From Olivibacter domesticus (GTDB lineage Bacteria > Bacteroidota > Bacteroidia > Sphingobacteriales > Sphingobacteriaceae), in assembly GCF_900109575.1 (NCBI RefSeq), contig NZ_FOAF01000009.1:62001-126000 (forward strand): 64,000 bases of DNA, read 5' to 3'. Positions 58,501-64,000 of this stretch are shown piece after piece. Under the pieces are notes generated by a model. The model was not told where the DNA came from, did no database searches, and saw only the letters and a program-made list of their open reading frames with translations. How positions within the stretch are numbered: position 1 is the first letter of the stretch; the number at the start of each line of letters is the position of its first letter. Both the position numbers and the translations under genes were made by a program.

Positions 58501-60399
58501 CTACTTTGCTCTTGTCTTCGCCACTTCGGCTGCTGTTACCGCATCAGACTGATTGCCAAAATTTTGCCTTATATAGGTTAACACTTGGGCAATTTGCTCA
58601 TCGTTTAAAAAACTTCCATGTGCTGGCATCACTTCATTATAGGAGACACCCTTTACGGTTATCGGTCCGCTCAGTCCGTTTAAAACCAGCTCGGCCAGTT
58701 TTGTTTTATCTCCGTTTACCCATTCTGATTCTGCCAGCGGTGGAAATCGGGATCCATCCCCCATTCCATTCGATTGATGGCAGGCTCTGCAGTAGGTAGC
58801 ATAAACAGCTGAATTTGTTGCGGCCAGCGCATTTTCCAGGTTATCTTTTTCCCGATCGGGGGCTTTTATATTCGATGCCGTTTGTTTGCGTTTCTCCATT
58901 CCGGCCAACTGTTGTTTGCCAAATGTATTTTTATTTCCCTTAAACATGATCCGCCAGATTTTTCCCTTCTGCGTATCGCCAACATACAGCGAACCATCTG
59001 ACCCTTCGGCCAGCCCCATTGGCCGATAGTTGGCATCCGGTGCCGTTGGTATGGTATCCATCCCGCCAAAGCCATCTGCAAAAATCTCCCAGGAACCTGT
59101 AACAACACCATCCTTCATAGGCACAAAAGCCACGATATATCCTGCCTGTGGGTATGGCGGACGGTTAGTTGATCCATGAAAGGCTATGAAAGCACCGTTT
59201 CTATAACGTGCAGGGAATTGATCTCCTTTATAGAATAACAGACCATTTGGTGCAAAATGCCCGGGAAAGCCAACTAAAGGCTGGCCCGCTGTTGCACCAT
59301 TTCCCGCTTTCTTGCCATCCCCTCCATATTCTGGGGCTAAGAGTTTTTTCTTCTGCATGTGATCATAATAATAGTATGGCCAACCCGCGTCAAAACCCTG
59401 CGGAACTTTGAAAAATTCTTCCGAAGGAAGCATCGCTCCCTGCCAGTAATCGTAATACTCCGGCCAAGTGAGAGCAAAATCATCCGTTCCATGCATCACC
59501 GTATATAATGAATTTGAAGCGTTGTCCCAATTCATCGCGACGAGGCTTCGTAAACCGGTAGCATACTTCACTCCATCGCCCTGATGTTGATTCAGCTTGT
59601 CTTCATCAAACATCCAGATCCCACCGTGATCGTCCAGCAAGGGACAGCCGTTTTCAGCATCATCCGGATCACCCATCCCCTTCGATCCGCTCACCCGGTT
59701 AAATTCCTGGCAACTATTGGACCCAGCACCCCAGCCTACAAACATATGCCCCTTCCCGTCAAAAGCTAGGGGTTTAGTGATATGTTCATGGGGTGGGCCA
59801 TCATCAATAACAATTGTATCTATCTTAGCTTCTGGCAATAATGTTCCCGGAATCAGTTTGCTCCGGAAAACGTATAATTCAGAACTGTAGTAAATGTAGC
59901 CGTTATGGATATTCATCGCATTCCCGTATTGCCCGCTCTGATATTCACCCCAATAGACGATGCTGTCCAACTTGCCGTCTCCATCGGTGTCTCTTAAGGC
60001 CGCATTGGCCTTGCCATTAGGTGTGCTAACCCGCAACTTAACGTAAACATCTCCCTGATTGTTAACATCTATACTCCTTGAGCCGAAATAGTTACGTTGC
60101 GGTTGTCCTATTCTAGGTTTCCCCTGGTTACTCCTGAATGGTTTCGGCTGCTTTCCGTCCGATGAAGGGCGCCTTCCGGCCCATGGATTTTGCTGCGTCT
60201 CCGGCATCGGGCCGCCACCTAAACTATCCACCGCTACCAAGGCTTCAAAGCCCCCCGGCAGATAAAGACCCCCATTATCGCGATCGCCCTCCGGTAACTG
60301 AGGTCTGGAATAACATCCCGCCAAACCAAAACAAATGATCAGTATAAGATTAATTTTCCTAATAAAACGCAGATGTAACAATTGGGGAATAATATTCAT
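58501..60399 (-). CDS. PQQ-type sugar/sorbosone dehydrogenase with cytochrome c domain, lipoprotein
   Basis: A 632-aa protein. Lipobox FGLAGCYSRP (Cys about 29). The main part is a soluble-glucose/sorbosone-dehydrogenase-like beta-propeller: HEHITKPLAFDGKGHMFVGW, GLRSLVAMNWDNASNSLYTV, GWPYYYYDHM, RPMGLAEGSDGSLYVGDTQK. The C-terminal cytochrome c has YATYCRACHQSNGMGDGSRF (CxxCH) and axial Met in EVMPAHG. Periplasm-facing oxidation passing electrons to c-type cytochrome is expected; the substrate is unknown. A CBM9-like protein gene lies upstream on the same strand (60511-61623), so the two probably form an operon. Confidence 0.9.
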   Translation of the reverse strand: MNIIPQLLHLRFIRKINLILIICFGLAGCYSRPQLPEGDRDNGGLYLPGGFEALVAVDSLGGGPMPETQQNPWAGRRPSSDGKQPKPFRSNQGKPRIGQPQRNYFGSRSIDVNNQGDVYVKLRVSTPNGKANAALRDTDGDGKLDSIVYWGEYQSGQYGNAMNIHNGYIYYSSELYVFRSKLIPGTLLPEAKIDTIVIDDGPPHEHITKPLAFDGKGHMFVGWGAGSNSCQEFNRVSGSKGMGDPDDAENGCPLLDDHGGIWMFDEDKLNQHQGDGVKYATGLRSLVAMNWDNASNSLYTVMHGTDDFALTWPEYYDYWQGAMLPSEEFFKVPQGFDAGWPYYYYDHMQKKKLLAPEYGGDGKKAGNGATAGQPLVGFPGHFAPNGLLFYKGDQFPARYRNGAFIAFHGSTNRPPYPQAGYIVAFVPMKDGVVTGSWEIFADGFGGMDTIPTAPDANYRPMGLAEGSDGSLYVGDTQKGKIWRIMFKGNKNTFGKQQLAGMEKRKQTASNIKAPDREKDNLENALAATNSAVYATYCRACHQSNGMGDGSRFPPLAESEWVNGDKTKLAELVLNGLSGPITVKGVSYNEVMPAHGSFLNDEQIAQVLTYIRQNFGNQSDAVTAAEVAKTRAK

Positions 60400-60510
60400 A
60401 TTAGCACATATGATTAAAATTTATTTTTTTACTTATAAAGAAATCCAAAAAACCTTTATTTTAAAACCACAAAGAAGCTATGCCCGTATACGCATTAGCT
60501 CCCGTAAAGA

Positions 60511-61623
60511 TTAAGGCCAATCGAAGAATACTTTTCCGTCCTGATCAACCGCCATCAAAAGGTGATTTTTAGCTGGTAGGTAAGCAACCCAAAACTGATG
60601 GGCATTGGCTTTCATAACCAAGGTCAGGTCTTCCGGAACAGCATCTGCAGGAAAGGTTATATTCAATGTTTTCAGATCACCGGCAAAACATCCGTTTTCT
60701 CTTTTATACATTCCTTGCAGATAATACACTTTCCATACAAGCTCTCTTGCTTTATCCAAGCTATCTAAATACGTCTCAACCTTCTTTATATCCCCCTTCT
60801 CATCGGCAAAAATGAGATATCCCCAACGTTCAGGCATATGCAAATTCACCATACCCTGAGGTGCCCAGACCCAATAGGTTGGCTCTAGGACCTTGCCTTG
60901 TGCATTCGTCTGTTTACTATATATTCCGCTTTCTACTTTCAAAGGCCATTGTACCCGCGACAGGTTCATCCGCCAGATATTTCCGGGAATCTGCTTTTCG
61001 TTCATCCCCATGGTTATACTTTTTAAAGGAAAAGCTAGTTCTATCGACCAGCCTCGATCTTGGTCTTCCGGCCGATTTAAAGAACCCATGAGATGTACTG
61101 CTTTTTTCAATCCCTTCACGTCCCAATCGCTTAAAGGCCTCCCTCCGCTCCGATAAGGCTTGGTCATTAATAGATCCCATACAGTACCTAAAGCATTTAT
61201 TTGAAACTCCATATATTGTTGGCTATCGCCATCCGGATCAATAAAAAGCTCAAAAGCATTTTCCTCGAATATTCGGTTGTCATGATGTTGTAGGGATGCC
61301 CAAAGATGTTGCTCTTTAAACTCAACATACAAGTAAAGGAATTCATCATTCCACAGCATCTTGGCTCGGGTCTCTTCCGGGCGCTGCATGATAGCCACAT
61401 CAGCTATATGTTTAAAAGGGCTAATCCAATCTGCCTTGCTCCACGCGGCTTCGTCCGCCTTTCCGTCGATCTGCAAGGTATCCGCAATCCTAAGCATACG
61501 ATATCGGGGCGGCGCAGTAAACAATTTTTCATTCAGTTGCTGGGCATAACCAGACGACAGGAAAAAAGGCCATATAACATTGTATATTATACAAATCCGG
61601 GTAAAAAAAAGCATCAGCTTCAT
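60511..61623 (-). CDS. CBM9-like carbohydrate-binding protein, exported
   Basis: A 370-aa protein. Signal peptide (MKLMLFFTRICIIYNVIWPF, cleavage near GYAQQ). CBM9_2-type beta-sandwich: LQIDGKADEAAWSKADWISP, KMLWNDEFLYLYVEFKEQHL, RIFEENAFELFIDPDGDSQQ, YMEFQINALGTVWDL. The C-terminal ~90 residues form an extra helical/strand segment. It has no enzyme domain. It is encoded upstream of the PQQ-type dehydrogenase and may present sugar to it. Confidence 0.88.
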   Translation of the reverse strand: MKLMLFFTRICIIYNVIWPFFLSSGYAQQLNEKLFTAPPRYRMLRIADTLQIDGKADEAAWSKADWISPFKHIADVAIMQRPEETRAKMLWNDEFLYLYVEFKEQHLWASLQHHDNRIFEENAFELFIDPDGDSQQYMEFQINALGTVWDLLMTKPYRSGGRPLSDWDVKGLKKAVHLMGSLNRPEDQDRGWSIELAFPLKSITMGMNEKQIPGNIWRMNLSRVQWPLKVESGIYSKQTNAQGKVLEPTYWVWAPQGMVNLHMPERWGYLIFADEKGDIKKVETYLDSLDKARELVWKVYYLQGMYKRENGCFAGDLKTLNITFPADAVPEDLTLVMKANAHQFWVAYLPAKNHLLMAVDQDGKVFFDWP

Positions 61624-62031
61624 CTGCGCAATTTTTTTTATTATATATTATCATGATTTACCTCTGTTACGGGCATCTCATTTTTTTTGTTTCCTAACTA
61701 ATAGAACATTTTCGATTAAAACAGCTATTTAAGTGTTTTAAGTCTCCAGCATTTATGCTAGAATCAGGGAACAAACACCGAAAAAACGTTATTCCCTTAT
61801 GAAAACACCACAAAATAATCTAGGCAAGCTTACGCTGATAGCCAAGCATAATTAGACAGCATGAAAATAACAAAAAAACCTCAAATAATTGATAAAAAGT
61901 ATAGTTTCCATCCACGGCAGAAAAACAAACGTCTGCATTTCTGAATTTGTAACAATTACACTTAATCTTTAAAATTTCCATACTAAAACTGCTTGTATCA
62001 TTTTCAAACTTTATCTACATTTGCTTCAAGG
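61624..62031. other. Gene-free divergent promoter region
   Basis: About 410 bp between the CBM9 gene (leftward) and the next rightward gene. No frame with sensible composition and no strong hairpin was noticed. It is A/T-rich. It presumably holds both promoters. Confidence 0.45.
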
Positions 62032-62454
62032 ATGCAAGGACGATTTCATCATTACATGTTTGGTGTGTTATGCACGATACTTATCAGTTTTGGCTGGTAT
62101 TATGTAGCACCGCAACATTATTCTGCATCCATTAAGTACCATGCTTTCGAACACGTCGATAGGCCCGTTAATAGTGAAAGCCTAGAAACAAAAATCGCTC
62201 GCAAAGGCAAACATCATCGCCGTGAAAAAATCCGGGCTTATTTTCCGGAAAGCGAAAATGAAAACGATAATACTGAAAACGACCCTAATCCTTCTCCGTT
62301 AATCCTATTCATAGAGAATGGTTTCGGAAATTTAATCTCCTATATCTCCACGGATTTTCTTAACAGGCGTACCGCCATTTTACTTGCGAATGCAGAAAAT
62401 CTAAGCTCACGAAAGAACGCACTTTATATTCGCTACAGTGTATTCAGGCTGTGA
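62032..62454 (+). CDS. Hypothetical membrane-anchored protein
   Basis: 140 aa from the ATG at 62032 (MQGRFHHYMFGVLCTILISF). One N-terminal TM segment (HYMFGVLCTILISFGWYYVA), then a basic patch (KIARKGKHHRREKIRAYF) and an acidic Asn/Glu stretch (ENENDNTENDPNP). Not recognised. It precedes the efflux operon by about 110 bp; a role there is unproven. Confidence 0.5.
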   Translation: MQGRFHHYMFGVLCTILISFGWYYVAPQHYSASIKYHAFEHVDRPVNSESLETKIARKGKHHRREKIRAYFPESENENDNTENDPNPSPLILFIENGFGNLISYISTDFLNRRTAILLANAENLSSRKNALYIRYSVFRL

Positions 62455-62563
62455 TTTTGTACTAATTTTTTTAAAAGATGTGAATGGTTTTCAAATTTAC
62501 TTGAGGGCTCGTTACACTATTGTTTAATTTTTTAAAAATTATTATAAAACTATTATCACAGTC

Positions 62564-63643
62564 ATGAAAAACTTCATGTATATAAACTTGTGCCTTATTA
62601 TGGCAGCTACAAGTTGCCAATCTGAAAAAAAAGAAAAGACAGAAGCCGCCCTTTTTAACGTTACCTCTCCATTAGTCAAAGATACACTGGTTAATAAAGA
62701 TTATGTGGCTCAAATTCGTTCCATCAATCATATCGAACTACGTGCCCAGGAAAAGGGCTACATCCAATCCATATTCGTTGATGAAGGACAGTATGTACAA
62801 AAAGGACAACCGCTGTTTAAAATTATGCCTAATCTCTACGAATCTGACGTCAATCGTGCCAGGGCGGAAGTTAAATATGCTGAAATCGAATATCAAAACA
62901 CCCAAAACCTTTCTGAAAAAGACATTGTAGCTCCCCAAGAAGCAGAAATGGCCAAAGCAAAATATGAAAAGGCCAAGGCAGAACTTGCCTCCATGAATAC
63001 ACATTTGAAATTTACGGATATCAGCGCGCCTTTCTCCGGTATCGTAGGAAAACTTCATTTGCGGAAAGGGAGCCTTGTTGATGAAGGTGAACTGATCACG
63101 GAACTATCGGACAATAGCAAGATGTGGGTATATTTTAATGTTCCTGAAGTAGAATATCTCAATCAAATGGAGGCTAAAAAGGATAATAACCCACTGCATG
63201 TTCGATTGAAAATGGCCAATGGGAAGGAATTTGACCAGGAGGGTATCGTAGAGACAATCGAATCTGATTTCAACAATGAAACAGGAAATATCGCTTATAG
63301 AGCTACATTTCCAAATCCAAAAGGACTATTGAGATATGGACAGACAGGGAATATCGTCATTACATCTCCTTATGTGAATGCGCTAATGATTCCTCAGAAA
63401 GCTACATTTGAAGAGCTTGAAAAAAAATATGTATATGTTATAACCAAAGATAATAAAGTAAAAGCGCGAGAGATAATAGTTGCTGCCGAACTACCGCATA
63501 TCTACGTCGTCTCCTCTGGTTTGAGCAAAGACGAAAAGATTCTACTGAATGGACTGCGAATGGTACAAGAAAATCAAACAATTGAATCGAAGTACCAAGT
63601 GCCGGAAAAAGTAATGGCGAACCTAGATTTATATGCAGAGTAA
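62564..63643 (+). CDS. RND efflux periplasmic adaptor (membrane fusion protein)
   Basis: A 359-aa lipoprotein-like adaptor. N-terminus MKNFMYINLCLIMAATSCQS gives lipobox AATSC. Barrel-sandwich halves: IELRAQEKGYIQSIFVDEGQ YVQKG and SAPFSGIVGKLHLRKGSLVD. The alpha-hairpin lies between (ARAEVKYAEIEYQNTQNLSE). Typical HlyD/AcrA fold of tripartite efflux pumps. It is followed 15 bp later by the RND permease gene. Substrate unknown. Confidence 0.93.
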   Translation: MKNFMYINLCLIMAATSCQSEKKEKTEAALFNVTSPLVKDTLVNKDYVAQIRSINHIELRAQEKGYIQSIFVDEGQYVQKGQPLFKIMPNLYESDVNRARAEVKYAEIEYQNTQNLSEKDIVAPQEAEMAKAKYEKAKAELASMNTHLKFTDISAPFSGIVGKLHLRKGSLVDEGELITELSDNSKMWVYFNVPEVEYLNQMEAKKDNNPLHVRLKMANGKEFDQEGIVETIESDFNNETGNIAYRATFPNPKGLLRYGQTGNIVITSPYVNALMIPQKATFEELEKKYVYVITKDNKVKAREIIVAAELPHIYVVSSGLSKDEKILLNGLRMVQENQTIESKYQVPEKVMANLDLYAE

Positions 63644-63658
63644 TTAAAAAGCAGCATT

Positions 63659-64000
63659 ATGTTTAAAAAAGTAATACACCGACCGGTATTTGCTATTGTC
63701 ATATCGGTTGTCATCCTGTTTATCGGCGGGCTGGCCATAAAACAGCTTCCTACCGAACAATTTCCCAAAATTGCTCCAACAACAGTAGCGGTTTCAATTG
63801 CCTATCCTGGCGCAAGTGCTGATGTCCTTGTAAAATCATCATTAATAACGCTGGAAAATGCGATCAACGGCGTGCAGGGAATGCGTTATATCGCAACCGA
63901 CGCGACCAGCGCTGGTGAAGCGACCGTAAATGTCGTCTTTGACCCGGGAACAGATCCCAACGATGCTGTGGTACTGGTTAAAACGAGAGTGGATCAAGTC
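63659..64000 (+). CDS. RND multidrug efflux permease, 5' part (runs off the window)
   Basis: The first 114 codons of an AcrB-type (HAE1) transporter: start MFKKVIHRPVFAIVISVVIL, TM1, then the porter domain with QLPTEQFPKIAPTTVAVSIA YPGASADVL and VNVVFDPGTDPNDAVVLVKT. The HRPVFA and PGASA patterns are diagnostic. The gene continues beyond base 64000. It is in an operon with the adaptor upstream; an outer-membrane channel gene is expected downstream, outside this window. Confidence 0.95.
   Translation, partial: MFKKVIHRPVFAIVISVVILFIGGLAIKQLPTEQFPKIAPTTVAVSIAYPGASADVLVKSSLITLENAINGVQGMRYIATDATSAGEATVNVVFDPGTDPNDAVVLVKTRVDQV

Noticed and set aside
1-64000. CRISPR array, tRNA, rRNA or intact insertion sequence
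   Set aside because: Looked for spaced direct repeats, cloverleaf-like arms and transposase genes with terminal repeats; none found beyond the 186/188-bp direct repeats and a possible IS66 fragment.

Overview
The window looks like chromosomal DNA of a Bacteroidota member, most likely Sphingobacteriaceae (Olivibacter/Sphingobacterium/Pedobacter relatives). The grounds are a SusC/SusD pair, a hybrid two-component sensor with a periplasmic sugar-binding domain, MsrA/MsrB and DsbD-type envelope redox proteins, promoters whose -7 box fits the Bacteroidota TAnnTTTG form, and weak Shine-Dalgarno signals. No rRNA, tRNA, intact insertion sequence, CRISPR array or prophage was recognised. Families were assigned by reading sequences and motifs; no database search was run.

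Layout. 1-2.7 kb: the 3' part of ilvD, a cupin protein and an MTA/SAH-nucleosidase-like gene. 2.7-10.1 kb: a graveyard of defence, toxin-antitoxin and mobile gene debris. It holds two copies of a RhuM-like fragment flanking a PD-(D/E)XK (Rpn-like) gene, two beheaded zeta-toxin/antitoxin junctions, and an HNH nuclease gene apparently split by a Fic cassette with a palindromic operator. 10.1-15.5 kb: a minus-strand unit that starts with a cobalamin riboswitch and a leftover metE 3' end. It continues with mesX (DUF1852), mesD (core MetE), an SBF-type transporter and an Old Yellow Enzyme; an Lrp/AsnC regulator diverges from it. 16.1-19.4 kb: small genes and a LytS/LytTR two-component system followed by a rifampin ADP-ribosyltransferase with an extra helical domain. 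19.4-33.1 kb: a fructan utilisation locus (GH32, GH172/DUF2961, SusD, SusC, MFS sugar porter, hybrid sensor, fructokinase). 33.5-38.9 kb: accessory genes including an HTH-PIN toxin-antitoxin pair. 39-47.5 kb: an envelope redox and methionine-sulfoxide repair region (OsmC, AraC regulator, thioredoxins, DsbD, MsrA, MsrB). 47.7-53.1 kb: NmrA-like reductase, AraC and HxlR regulators, an esterase-like hydrolase, an arginase-family enzyme and a small overlapping gene pair. 53.4-64 kb: aconitase B, an AhpD/CMD-like protein, another AraC regulator, a PQQ-type dehydrogenase with a cytochrome c domain, a CBM9-like protein and the start of an RND efflux operon.

Two systems stand out. First, four ~75-bp promoter elements lie upstream of osmC, a thioredoxin-like gene, the trx-msrA-msrB operon and a four-helix membrane protein. 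In all four, the CCAAAT block and the -7 box are exactly 54 nt apart, which defines a local regulon for envelope oxidative damage; its likely regulator is the AraC protein encoded among them. Second, a B12 riboswitch that evidently once controlled metE now precedes a folate-independent methionine synthase pair (MesX/MesD). Only the last ~41 codons of metE remain between them, which looks like replacement of one methionine synthase by another under the same riboswitch.
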